DNA of 64,000 bases from Cymbidium sinense (lineage: Eukaryota > Streptophyta > Magnoliopsida > Asparagales > Orchidaceae). The notes beneath the pieces are model-generated. The model was not told the DNA's origin and did no database searches. It saw nothing but the letters and a program-made list of their open reading frames with translations. Below, piece by piece: positions 47,691 through 59,678 of the stretch. The DNA lies in NCBI GenBank assembly GCA_021442155.1, contig CM038222.1, positions 18,796,923-18,860,922 of the forward strand. The letters run 5' to 3'. A program made the position numbers and the translations under genes. The number at the start of each line of letters is the position of its first letter. Within the stretch, counting starts at the first letter, position 1.

Positions 47691-50600
47691 CCAAAAACTC
47701 TAAACCTTAAACTAAAATGTGAACCCTAAACTAAAACTTGAAACCTAAACATTAAACCCACAAAACCCTCAACCATAAAACTAAACACCTAAACCCTAAA
47801 CCCTAAACACTAACCTTAAACCCTAAACCATAAAACCCTAAACCATAAACCCTAAACCCTAAACCCTAAAACCTAAATGCTAAACCCTAAACCTAAACCT
47901 AAACTTAAACCTGAAACCCTAAACCTATAACCTAAACCTAAACTCTAAACCTACAACCTAAACTATAAACCTAAACCCTAAGAAATCCTAAACTAAATCT
48001 CAACCTAAAACTTAAACCTAAACCTAAACCTAAACCTAAATCTTAAATCTAACCCTAAACCTCCAAAACCCCAAACCTAAACCTAAACTACAAACCTAAA
48101 CTGATTATAAATCTAAACCCAATACTAAAGCCTTAAATCAAACTAAATCATAAACTAAAATCAAAACCTTAAATCACTCAAACTTAAACTATAAACTCAA
48201 AACCTAAACCTAAACCCTCCACTAAATCCTAAATACTAAACCTCACTTACACTAAACTAACCTAATCCTAAAACTAAAACCTAAATCAAATCTTAAACAC
48301 CCTTAACTAAAACTATAAACCTTAAAACTAAAACCTAAAACCTTAAACCTAAACTCCTATCACTAAACTAAACCTAAACTTAACTAAACTAAAATCTAAA
48401 CAAACTAAACCCTAAACCTGAAACTAACCCAAACCTCACTAAAACCTTAAAACACTAAACCTAGGTAAAACCTAAACCCTAAACTAACTTAAAACCTTTA
48501 ACCTAAACGATAACCCTAAATCATAAACCCTAATACCTTAAACCCTAAACCCTAAACCATAAACCCTAAACCCTAAACCCTAAACCCTAAATCCCTAAAC
48601 CATAAAAACCTAAAATCCTAAACTTAAACTAAATAAAACCTTAAAAAACCTAAACGTAAATAAAATAAAAAAATAAAAAAATAAAAAAAATAAAAACCTA
48701 AACTAAAACCTAAAATTAAAATAAAATCAACTAATAAAATCAACTAAAATAATTAAAAAAACCTAAACTAAACTAAAAAATAAATAAACCTAAGAATAAA
48801 AAACATAAAGAAACTAAAAACTAAACTTAAAATAAAAATAAAATAAACCTAAAATAATATAAACACTAAATAAACACTTAAACCTTAAGAATAAACCTAA
48901 AAATAAAACCTAAAAAGAAGTAAAAAATAAATCATAAACCCTAAACTAAAAAATACCAAAACCTAAAATAAAAATAAAATTTACAAAATATAATAAACCT
49001 AAAGCTAAAATAAAATAAACTAAACTAAAAATAATACCTAAACCTAAATTAAAAAATAAAACCTAAAAATAAACATAAAATAAAAACCTAAAACCTAAAC
49101 CTAAAAAAATAAAATAAAACCTAAACCTAAACCTAAAAATAAAAAATAAAATATAAACCTAAAAAGTAAAATAAAAATAAAACTAAACTAAAAAGTAAAT
49201 ATAAACATAAACCTAAACCTCAAAAATAAACTAAATTAAAAAACCTACACCTAAACCCTAAACTAAAACATGAACCCTAAACCTAAAATATAAACCCTAA
49301 ATCCTAATGCATAAACCATTAAAACTCTAAACCCTAAACCCTAAAACATAAAACCCTAAACCTTAAAACCTCAACCCTAAAACATAAATTATGTACCCTA
49401 AAAAAAACCCTAAACCCTAAAATCTAAAAAGCTAAAAACCTAACCTTAAACTAAATAAAACTTAAAAATAAAATAAATAAATAGAACAAAGCCAAAATAA
49501 AAAAAAAATAAAATAAAATGAGAACATTAACTAAAACCTAAACCCAAACATAAACCTAGACCTAAGAAATAAAATAAAATAAAACTAAATTAAAATAAAA
49601 TAAATAAAAATGTAAACTAACCTAAAAAACATAAATATAATAAAACTTAAACCAAAATAAATAGAAATAAACCTAAAATGAAATAAAATAAAAACTAAAT
49701 AAAACCTAAACCTAAATAATAAACCTAAAAATAAAACCTAAAACTAATTAAACAATAAAACCTAAACCGTAAACTAAAAAAACCAAAACATAAAATAAAA
49801 ATAAAATAAATCTAAACTTACTCTAAAATAAACTAAACTAAAATAAATAAAACCTAAACCTAAACCTAAAATAAACTAAACCCAAACCTAAACCTAAACT
49901 AAATAAAAAAACTAAACATAAATCGAAACTGAAACTAAAAAATAAAACCTAAAAAAAACTTAAAATAAAAACCTAAAAAAATAAAATAAAAACCTACACC
50001 TAAAAATAAAAAATAAATCCTAAACCTAAAAAATATACTAAAAATAAAACTAAACTAAACCCTAAACCTCAAAAAAAAGCTAAAATAAAAAACTTAAATA
50101 AAAATAAATAAACCTAAAATAAATTAATTAAACTAAATAAAAATAAAATAAATAAACCAAATAAATATAAAAAATAAAATAAACAAAATAAAAAATAAAC
50201 TAAATGACTAAACCTCTGGTTTACTTAATTAAAATAAACAAAATTAAATACAATAAAAATTCAAAAAACCCTAACAAATCCTAAAAGTAACCTAAACTTA
50301 AACTCTAAACTAAACCCTAAACCTAAACCCAAGCTAAACCTAAACCCTAAACTAAACCTAACTATAAACCCCAAAACCTATACCATAAACCCTAAACCCT
50401 AAATCCTAAAACATTAAACTAAACTAACCAAACTAAACCTAAACCTAAACTCAAACCCTAACCACTAAACCATCAACCTAAACCTAAACCAAACTAAAAC
50501 CTAAACCTTAAACCCTAAACCTTAAAACCATAAACCTAAACCTAAATCCTAAACTTAAAACACTAAGCTCTAAAGTCTAAACCTTAAAACTAAACTAAAC

Positions 50601-50712
50601 CCTTGTTAACCTTAAACTAACCTTAAACCCTAAACCCTAAAACTTCCAACCCTAAACCTAAACTCTAGACCCCAAACCCTAAACCCTAGAACTTAAACCC
50701 TAAACCCTAAAC
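47691..50712. repeat. Telomere-like higher-order array, block 9 (box at 50,207)
   Basis: About 3 kb. 47,870-48,480 consists of diverged CCTAAAC variants, 48,530-48,600 is a nearly pure CCCTAAA run, and A-rich words follow to the box at 50,207. The 480 bases after the box are mixed CCCTAAA variants ending directly at the LINE B 5' end. Confidence 0.88.
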
Positions 50713-50884
50713 CCATCTGTGCGTGCTCTCCCTCTTCAGCATTTTTGGTGATTCAAGAAACCCTCTCAATTTTGGCTTCTCTCGTGGCTTCTTCATGGAT
50801 TTTTGCTGGTAAGGGCTTCAACCTTTGACCTTTGGCCAATCTCATCCATCTTCCCTACTCTTTTGGTGCCATTTAGTGATTGGC

Positions 50885-51921
50885 ATGGAAAACTTAAGGC
50901 CCAGACGTCCTAGTGATGATCTTTTGGGTAAATCCAACTTTGCTTCTTCTAAATCCTTCAAAGATGCCTTATATGGTAAGAATGCTTCAACCTCCCATGA
51001 ATTTTTGATTAATCTTGTTCAAATGATGTTTAAAGGAGTTTCGGCTATAATGTGTTCATATTTGGATAATGAGAAACTCATCGAACCTTATGCTTTTACT
51101 CTGATTGGCAAAGTTTTTTTCATCGGCCTAATATGGAAGATATTCATTCTTTCTTTCATGATTTCAAGCTTTTCAGTGCATTTTCAGTGGATTTTTTGGA
51201 TGGTTGTCATGTCCTTATAAAATTATGTAATGATCTTGATTATAGCTGGATTTTCTCTCACTAATCTTTTTAGATTAAAAATTGTCAAATGCATATCCTT
51301 AAATGGACTCCTTATTTTTACATTCAAGAAGAATCTCCCATAGTCTGGTTTGGATTATTTTGCCTAATCTTAGGATACATTTTATTAATTCTCAATTTCT
51401 TCATGAGGTTGGGTCTATTTTTGGTAGACCTTTGCAAATCAATCAAGCAATTGTAGCTAAATCTCACCTTTCAATTGCTCGTATCCTTGTTGAAATTAAT
51501 GTTACAAAAAAGTTTCTTAGGGAGATTTGGATAGGTTACTAAAAGTATGATTATTTTTAGCTGGTTGAATTTGAAAATCTTCATGTTTTCTACAATCTAC
51601 AAAACCCATGGCCATGTCTTTTCAGATTGTTTCATTGCTCATCCTCAACTTAGGAAAAAATTTGTTAAAATTCCTAAGCTGATTGATCAATCTAGATCAT
51701 TTAATACAAATAAAATTTATGTTTCTTTAGAAAAAGATAAAGATGTTGGTGATGGTACTTTGAATCTTTCTAATGCTTTACCTCTTGAGAATGGTTTTGA
51801 AAATAATGCTAGAAATGAAGATGTTGGTTTGGATGGAAATAAGATTTTAGTTGCTTATGTTCCTTTGCTTTCAAAAATTGTGCAAGTTGATGCTAATCCT
51901 ATTTTGGTTTATTCCTTTTAA
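50885..51921 (+). pseudogene. LINE B ORF1 (DUF4283, broken zinc knuckle)
   Basis: The most likely start is ATG at 50,885 (MENLRPRRPSDD); an upstream TTG gives a longer frame but has no support. SSKSFKDALYG and EPYAFTLIGK open the DUF4283-like domain. After a frameshift near 51,110 the sequence continues through WIILPNLRIHF and GSIFGRPLQINQAI to TKKFLREIWIG. The zinc-knuckle region reads STIYKTHGHVFSDC: the last His and Cys remain, but the first two Cys of the A and C copies are replaced. A Ser/Asp/Asn-rich tail to about 51,921 has the same character as in LINE A. It would have bound element RNA. Confidence 0.78.
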
Positions 51922-52358
51922 GATACTTGTGTTCTACAACCTGAAAATTTTAAAGATAATGTTTCTCTTGCTAATTTTCAAGAACCTTTAAAAGATAATT
52001 ATGATTTAAAGTCTTTACATAACGAAGATGTTGATGGTATGGATACGGTGGATTTTGTGCAACCTTCTTCTTTTTTTCTTAGCAAGTCCATTTCTGCTTT
52101 TTCTTTAACTACTATTTCTGATGGTGTTTTGCCTATATTTTTTTAGCAATTATTGGATACTAATATTTTAGTGCCTTTTCATTTGGAATCTCTTACCAAA
52201 TTTGTAGTTGTTAAGAGTTATAATGCTCCTTCGATGATGAATCTTTGGGAAATGGCTGGTTTTCAAACTATTTTGTCAAAAGAAAAAGAATTTCAAAAAA
52301 TTTCCTCACGAAGTTTCAGATTAATTGATCTTCTTCATCTTCTTTGCCTAAATAAGTA

Positions 52359-53173
52359 ATGTTTAATTTTCTTATTTGGAATGTTAGGGCATTGGTACTC
52401 TTACTGTTAGGAATAGGATTAGGAACCTTTGTAGGGCTTATAATGTCAATTTCTTGGTTATTCTTGAACCTTTTATTTTTTCTTCTAAAATAATGCATGT
52501 GGCTAAAATGATTGGTTTTTGTAAGTATTTTATTAACAATAGCTATAAGATTAGTTTATTTTGGAATAATTCTTTTTCTATTAATGTCATTAATGATTTT
52601 CATCAAGTTGTAAATGTGGATATTTCTTTTGGTGATTATCATGCTTTTGGATCTTTTATTTATGTTGCTTGCAATAAGATTGAGAGGAGGATTCTTTGGG
52701 ATCAATTATCTACTTTTGCTTCTATTGTTAATGATTCTTGGATTGTTGGTGGGGATTTAAATACAATCCTTTCTATGAATGAAAGGAAAGTCGGTTCTTC
52801 GTCAAATTTACATACTATTGAAGATTTTTTTAATATGATTTTGGATTGTAATTTGCATGATGTTCATTTTATTTTCTCTCAATTTACTTAGAATAGCCAT
52901 AGACTTTGGCAACATTTGGATCGTGCCTTATTTAATAATTTTTGTTTAAACCATTGGCCTTTGACTTCAGTTGAACACCTTAGTAGGACTCTCTCGGATC
53001 ATGCTCATTTTTCGATTTCCATTAAAGATGTTGTTCATAACAATAAATTCATTAAGAATTTCCATTTTCAGAATATGTGGTTACATGCTAGTAGTTTTCT
53101 TGATGCTATTGCTTTTAATTGGTATGCTCCTCTTGCTCCTGATGATTTTTCTTTTGGTATGGTAAGATTTTAG
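52359..53173 (+). pseudogene. LINE B ORF2 endonuclease domain
   Basis: ORF2 begins with ATG at 52,359 (MFNFLIWNVRA). A frameshift just after that leads to VNFLVILEPFIF, with the catalytic Glu. The open frame 52,454-52,888 then holds DISFGDYHAFGSFIYVA, WIVGGDLNTIL (the GDLN motif) and NLHDVHFIF, and stops at a TAG (52,889) where LINE C has a Trp codon (TGG). The next frame contains LDRALFNN and RTLSDHAHFSISI, the SDH motif. The AP-type endonuclease motifs are thus all present but split. Its job is to nick the target, typically at T-rich sites. Confidence 0.84.
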
Positions 53174-55041
53174 CTCAAACTGAAATGGCTTTAGCATCAT
53201 GTTAATTGGTGGAATAAAAATTATTTCAAAAATCTTTTTGATAATATCAAGAACATGGAACAACAAGTCAAATATTTGGAAGAACTTATTATTAATGATT
53301 CCTTTTGTTCTAACCTTGTTGAAGCTAAAGATAATCTCACTAAGTTTCAGGATATGAAGGAAACTTACTAGAGACAAAAGGATGCTTCTAAACATCTTTC
53401 TGAGGGGGAAAGAAACACCAAATACTTTCATGCTTTGGTTATTAAAAGGAGAGTTCTTGGAAAAATTTATAAAATCAAGAATTCGGATGGTTCTTGGATC
53501 ACCAAAAGAGGATATTTTTTCTTCTACTATTAACTACTTTAAAGATCTTTTAAATAAAAATTATCATCTTGACCAGTTATCTAACCTTCCTATCATTCCT
53601 TCTATTATGTCTCTTGATGATAATGATTGCTTGGTTGCTCCTCCTTTGGATGACAAAATTTTTAATATTCTTAATGGCATTAATGTTGATTCTGTTGCAG
53701 GGTTGGATGGCTACTCTACCTTATTTTTTTAAAAAGCTTGGTTTATTATTAAATTTGATCTTAATAATGTTGTTAGGGATTTCTTTCTTGGGAATTGTAT
53801 TCTAAATACTTCACTTCTACTAATATTGTTCTTATTCCCAAGAAAGACAATCTAATTTGGAATGATTTGGACCCATTAGTCTTTATACTTTCTTTAATAA
53901 ATTGATTTCTAAAATTTTGACTAGTAGGCTTGGTAAATTTCTTCTAAGATTATTTCTCCTAATCAAATTGGCTTTGTGAAAGGTATGACTATCTCGACAA
54001 TGTCTTTTCTTGCAGAATTAATTCATGATTTAAATGTAAAACTAGAGGTGGCAATTTACTTTTCAAGCTTGATATTACCAAAGCTTATGATAACATTTCT
54101 TGGGATTTTCTTAACAACATCCTCTCTTTATTTGGTTTCTCTACTAAATTTATCTCTTTGATTAAAAATATCATTTGTAATGTTTTGTTCTCTTTAGTGA
54201 TTAATGGTGAAAACTTTGGTTTCTTTAAATCTTCTCAAGGTATTAGACAAGGTGATCCTCTTTCTCCATCTCTTTTTATTATTGATATTGAAAATTTGTC
54301 TCGTTGGCTTAATTTTTTATTTGAGAAGAATTCTAGCATGTATTTTAAAAATCTTGGTGGTTTGGCTATATCTCAGTTAAGTTTAACTGATGACTTCATT
54401 ATATTTTGTAATGGCTTGTTACAATATATTAAAAAATTGAAGATTTTTTTGAATGAGTTTGAAAAGGAATGTGGCCTCGTGATTTGTACTCAGAGAAGTT
54501 GTTTAATCTTCTATGTTTCTATTTTTGATCATAGAATCAATAAAATAAAGGACAATACTATTTTTTCTCATCAATGTTTTCCTATCAAGTATTTAGGTTC
54601 TCTTTTATACTGGTATTTCATTTTTTATCTTTTGGTGGTAGATTAATTGTTATTAAGAGTATTCTTTACTCTCTTCCTTTTTATTTGCTGCTTAATATTA
54701 TTCCTACTTCTCTTATTATTACGAGGATTGAAAGGCCTTTTAATAAATTTTTTTGGGGCTCTAGTCTTTCGACTAAAAGACTTCATTGGGCTTCTTGGAA
54801 TAACATGTGTGGTACTTTATTTGAAGGTGGTCTTGGTTGTAGGTCCTTGTTGGATTCCACAAATGTTTTTTCTTATAAGCTTTGGTGGAATTTCAGGAAG
54901 AATGTTAGTCTTTGGGCTAATTTTAAGAACTACAAATACTACAAAGGTAAACATCCTTTAGCTATAAGCATGGTGACTCTATTGGTTGGAAAAGCCTTTG
55001 TCTTTGTTAAATGGCAAGCAAGCTCATTTCTAGGGTATTAA
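53174..55041 (+). pseudogene. LINE B ORF2 reverse transcriptase domain
   Basis: The order is GERNTKYFHALV (about 53,405), INYFKDLLNK, AGLDGYSTLFF (about 53,700), PISLYTLFNKL-like pieces near 53,875, FKLDITKAYDNISWDFL (about 54,060-54,110, with a catalytic Asp), then SSQGIRQGDPLSPSLF (QGDPL at 54,248-54,262). The second catalytic block reads LTDDFIIF (54,383-54,394): the Asp pair is kept but the usual Ala before it is Thr. Thumb-like GGRLIVIKSILYSLPFY and WGSSLSTKRLHWASW follow after a frame change near 54,620. Several stops and shifts interrupt it. It would copy LINE RNA at the nicked target. Confidence 0.87.
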
Positions 55042-55329
55042 TAGTGGCTCCTCTTTCTTTTGGCAAGATAATTGGATGGGGTGTCCTCTATTGATTATAT
55101 GCTTAATACTCACTCTACTTCCTCTTTGAAAGTTAATCATTTTATTTTAAATGGTGATTGGAATCATTCTCTTTTGCATGATTTAATTTGTAATTACATT
55201 TGTAATGATATTACCAAGATTTCTATTGATGGTATTATTTATGATCAAGTTTTTTATATCATTTCTAGTAATGGTGATTTTTCCTTTAAAGATACTTCGC
55301 ATCATATTAGAGAAAATAAACCTTCTTCA

Positions 55330-56275
55330 CCTATCTTTTTTTAAGATTTGGAATAACATTATCCTACCTCTTATTCTATTCTTGTTTGGAGGATTTTAAG
55401 GGTTTTATTATTGATTCATTACTTTTGGAGAAAGGTTTTATCTTCCTTCTAAATGCTTGTGTTGTTTTCAAATTGAGAATGTTAGTCATGTATTTGTTAA
55501 TGGTGCTATTGCTTCTAAAGTTTGGAATTGGTATGAGGACCTTTTCAACCTTAGTTCTTTTAATGGTAATTTTACCTTAATGCGACTTCTTAACTCTTAT
55601 TTTCTTAAATCTTGTCAAAGGGCATATCAAAATTATTGTGGCTATTACTTTGATTTGGTTTATTTGGCTTGACAAAATGATGCTAAACATCATAATGTTC
55701 TTATGAATCACTAAAGGTTATTCTAGGACTAAGGAAAAATTCATTCTTTACATAAGTGCTCTTTTTAATGGTACTAATTTTAGAGTGTGCAAGTTTGTTG
55801 CTTCCAAATTGGGTATTAAGTTTTCTTATTGTTACTTGCCTCTTTCTTATAAAATCATTTATTGGATTAATCCTCTTAATTATTGTATTAAAATTAACAC
55901 TGATGGTTCTATTGCACTAAACAAATTTGGCTGTGGTGGTATCTTTTGCAATAATCTTGGGAATATTTGTTTGGCTTTCTCCACTCCTCTTTCTACTACT
56001 TCTGTTATTATGGCTGAACTTATGGTTGTTTATCATGCTCTTTAGCATTGTTTGGAGAAGAATTTTCTTTCCATTTGGTCAGAATCAGAAGTTGAGATGG
56101 TTGTTATTATGATCAGCTCTAATCATAAGGGTAATGATGAATTTTTCTACTTAGGAATATTAAAGCTATTATTTCTAAATTGTCTTTTAAGATGACTCAT
56201 ATTTTGAGAGAAGGTAATTCTTGTGCTGACTTTTTTAGCTGGCTTGGGGAGTAATCTTTCTGATTTTGCTTTATT
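55330..56275 (+). pseudogene. LINE B ORF2 C-terminus: zinc-binding region and RNase H
   Basis: After RT, a region like the plant RT zinc-binding domain reads CCFQIENVSHVFVNGAIASK and VWNWYEDLF (about 55,457-55,550). The frame at 55,785-56,045 gives FVASKLGIKFSYCYL, then IKINTDGSIALNKFGCGGIF, with the first RNase H Asp in NTDGS, and IMAELMVVYHAL, with the Glu. After a stop (56,043) SIWSESEVEMVVI and HILREGNSCADFF follow, the remaining conserved blocks. A C-terminal RNase H is a known feature of many plant L1 elements. It is split into at least three frames. Confidence 0.83.
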
Positions 56276-56357
56276 TTCTAATGAAATTATTCCTAAGCAA
56301 TTAAGAGGCTTTTCTAACTTAGACAAAGCTAGTTTTCCTTATGTCAAATTTACTTAA

Positions 56358-56942
56358 TTTCCTTTATTTTTCTTCTATTGGTGGTTTCTATCCTTTGCTC
56401 CTGGCTGACTTTGTTGCTTGGTTGAGTGCATTTTTCTAAGGTTTATTGGCTATGATGGCTGGCATGTTTCTTTTTCCTTTTTAGTTGGTAGCCTTTTTTG
56501 TGAATGTAACCCTTCCTTCATAGGTTTGGCTGCTCACAAAATTTGGTTGCCCCATTTTTTCTATGTTGAGCCTGAGCCTTTCTTTCGCTCTTCCTCCCTT
56601 CCTTTTCTTTTCTTTCTTGATCTCTCTCTTACTTTTCTTTCTACGGGTCTTTCTTCTTTTCTTTGCAGGTTTTGGCTTCTGCTTGTAGCTTCTACTGCTC
56701 CCCCTCTCCTACTATTCTCTTTGTAGTCTTTGGCTTTTCTTTTTTTTGCTTTTATTTTGTTGCTACTTTTTTAAGTTTCTTTTTATTTCTTGCTTTTAGT
56801 TGTAATAGTTTGGGGAATTTTATCTTTAGGTTGATTGTAGCTCTTGGAGTGTTAGTTCTGAGAATTTTCCCTCTTAAAGACTTTTGTAATACTGCTTTGT
56901 GGCAACAAAATTTATCCTTGGCTTGGGTTTTATAAAAAAAAA
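56358..56942 (+). other. LINE B 3'UTR and poly(A)
   Basis: T-rich, without conserved protein. It contains TTGGCTATGATGGCTGGCATG, TTAGTTGGTAGCC, GTAACCCTTCCTTCATAGG and TTGAGCCTGAGCCTTTC, the blocks shared with both T/G-rich tails. A pyrimidine tract near 56,575-56,660 ends in TTTGCAGG. The poly(A) at 56,933-56,942 runs straight into CCCTAAA repeats. Confidence 0.75.
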
Positions 56943-58035
56943 CCCTAAACCCTAAACCCTAAACTAACCCTAAACTCTAAAACACTAAACCATAAACCCT
57001 AAACCCTAAACCTTAAACCCTCAAACCCTAAACCCTAAACCTAAACTAACTAAACCCTAACTCAACCCTAAACCCAGCTAAACTCTAAACCATAAACCCT
57101 AACCCTTAAACCCTAAACCCTAAAAATCATAAACCTTAAAGCATAAAAAATAAACTAAACCTAAACTAAAAAAAATAAATAACTAAATAAACTAAACTAA
57201 ACTATAAATAAATAAATAAACTAAACTAATAAATAAACTAAAATAAACTTATCAAAAAATAAAAAATAAACCTACATAAATTAAACCAAACTAATATAAA
57301 ACTAAATTAAATAAACTAAAATAAATAAACTAAATAAATACAACCTAAATAAAACTAAAATAAATAAACTAAATAAATAAACCTAAATTAAAACCTAACT
57401 AAAACCTAAAACCAAAACCTAAATAAAAATAAACCTAAATAAAATAAATAAACTAAACTAAATAAACCTAAACCTAAACCTAAACTATAAATAAATCAAT
57501 AAATGAAATAAAATACACTAAATAAATAAACTAAAACCTAAACCTAAATAAAAAAAAAAATAAAACCTAAAAAACTAAACTAAAATAAACAAAACTAAAA
57601 ATAAAATATAAAATAAACTAAACATAAACCTAAAATGAAATAAAAATAAATAAACCTAAAATTGATTAAATAAACTAAAATAAACCTAAACTAACCTAAA
57701 ATAAATATAAATAAATAAACTAAACCTAAAACCTAAATAAATAAACCTAAACTTAAACTAAACTAAATAAAGTAAATAAACTAAAATAAAATAAACCTAA
57801 ACTAAACTAAAAATAAAGTAAACTAAATAAAAAACCTAAAATAAACTAAAATAAATAAACTAAAATTGAACCTAAAATAAATAAAAAATAAAAATAAATA
57901 GAAAATAAACTAAACTAAATAAACTAAGCTAAAAATTAAACTAAACTAAAAAATAAACTAAATAAAACCTAAACCTAAACAAACTAAATAAATAAAATAA
58001 ACTAAACTAAACTAAACTAAATAAACCTAAACCTA
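56943..58035. repeat. Telomere-like array, block 10
   Basis: It begins with about 190 bases of purer CCCTAAA next to the LINE B poly(A), then CTAAATAAA-rich DNA. No terminal box is seen. The right part (57,690-58,035) matches 43,150-43,527 upstream of LINE A in word order, for example CCTAAATAAATAAACCTAAA, then AAAAACCTAAAATAAACTAA. Confidence 0.87.
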
Positions 58036-58189
58036 AAAAAACCCTCCTCCCACCTGAGCTCTCTTCTCTCTTCTTTCCTCTTGGTGGCACACCCCAACAG
58101 GATCTCTGCTATTTTAGCTTGGTTTGTTGATTCAAGGGTTGATCGACACAATTGCTGTCTCCTTAATCATTTACGTGGTGAGTTCATTT

Positions 58190-59500
58190 TCTATTGCTCC
58201 ACCTCAAAATTTGGATGCTTCGGCTAGGGCATCCAACATTTTAAAGGTTGGAAGCCCTAATGCTACAAACTCAATAAAATCATTTAAGGATGTGTTCTCT
58301 GGTAAGATTTCTTCATTTATTGCATCGGTTAATCTCATCTTGACTTATTTTCATGGTTTACTGGTCATAATGTGCTCTGATATGGATGTTGATATGTTGG
58401 CAAAACCATTTGAATTCTCTCTCCTCAAAAAATTTGCTTTGTGTCTCTCCAATTTGGATAAGATCCGCACCTTTTTACATAATCTTAAGCTTACAGGTGT
58501 TTTCTCGTTTGGTCTTATTAACCCCTGACATATTATGGTTCAACTTTCTAATGATTTGGATTATTCTCGAGTTTTTGTGCACCGTCTTACTTCATTTTTA
58601 ATTTTCAAATACACTTATTGAAGTGGTCACCCCTTTTTGACATTAAGGAGGAATCTCCTATTGTCCCTGTGTGGTTATCTCTTCCTAATATGCACATTCA
58701 TTTTGTTACACATCATGTGATTTTTGCTATTGGGGCTCTTTTTGGTCAGCCTTTGCAACTCAACCAAGCGACTGCTGAGTGATCTTTCCCTTCTATGGCT
58801 CGGATCCTTGTAGAATTAGACATAACTTAAAAATACCCTAAAGAAGTTTGGATTGGCTCTGAAAAATACGGGTATTCACAAAAGGTTGAATTGGAGAATC
58901 TTCCATTTTTTTGTTCTCACTGTAAAATTCATGGTCATAATAACTTGGATTTCTTTATTCTCCGTCCTCATTTAAAAAACCAAAATCCTCCTAAGGAAAA
59001 TTCGGTTTCTAGTAATAAGTTGATCCCCACATATGTTCAAAAATCAGCCTCGGATCCTAAGAATAGTATGAAAGCTGCTATTGAGGTTGATTCCTTGAAT
59101 ATTGGGATTATCCTTGAACCTGTTTTGGATCCTACCATTGCTAGGGCTTCGACTAATTTTCAGAAAGGGAATGATGAACTACCTTTACCTCTTCTATAAA
59201 ATTGAATTTTTCTAAGTTATTAGATGATGATTATGTTTCCTCTGATTCTATCCCTACTTCTATGCCAGCTTTGATCGACCAAAATGAAAATTCCAATGAG
59301 GATTTAAATGATGTTGATCAGGCTGAAAATGTATCTAATCCAAATTTAACTATTTGTGCTTTAAATGGTTCTAAGTCATCACCATCTCTCATTTCTAATC
59401 TTGATATTCATGTTAATCCTACTTTTCAACTTAATTTGGATTTGGAGAGGGTGAACTTCCCTCTAAACACTTGGAGAACTCTCCTAAATTGGTGACCAAT
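58190..59500 (+). pseudogene. LINE C ORF1 (DUF4283 and zinc knuckle), broken
   Basis: The frame to 58,525 contains SIAPPQNLDASARASNIL, FKDVFSGKISSFIASVNLI, CSDMDVDMLAKPFEFSLL and LKLTGVFSFGLINP. No convincing ATG lies at its beginning. The rest is split: ESPIVPVWLSLPNMHIHF and GALFGQPLQLNQATAE followed by a stop, then ENLPFFCSHCKIHGHNNLDFF near 58,891-58,953, where the last zinc ligand is Phe instead of Cys (compare SDC in LINE A). The acidic Ser/Asn-rich tail runs through 59,202-59,495. It would have been the RNA-binding protein of the element. Confidence 0.82.
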
Positions 59501-59678
59501 GTTACTAAATATTACTTTGATGATTCTAGGGAAAAAGGAAATCATTTTCAAACTTATCATGCTAAAAAGAAAAAAAGTGTTAAAATTACCCTCCCAAACT
59601 ATCCAAAAACACTAGATCTGCTACTTGCTCTCACTCATCTCTCAATTAACCTTTGCTTACCCCTTTTTTGTCTTCATT

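Larger units (their letters stand above)
50713..56942 (+). mobile_element. L1-type LINE B, nearly full length (about 6.2 kb)
   Basis: The only LINE here with all parts: a 5'UTR starting CATCTGTGCGTGCTCTCC, ORF1 (DUF4283, damaged zinc knuckle), ORF2 (endonuclease, RT, zinc-binding region, RNase H), a T-rich 3'UTR and a poly(A) at 56,933-56,942. Telomere-like repeats flank both ends, so a target duplication cannot be recognised. Many stops and frameshifts make it inactive. Its ORFs are clearly related to those of A and C but more distant than A and C are from each other. Its 3'UTR matches the end of the T/G-rich tails at 26,349 and 32,318. Confidence 0.88.

Noticed and set aside
13005..58035. 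A genuine chromosome end
   Set aside because: The repeats are heavily degenerate, retroelements interrupt them, and non-telomeric DNA follows on both sides. This is interstitial or former subtelomeric DNA.
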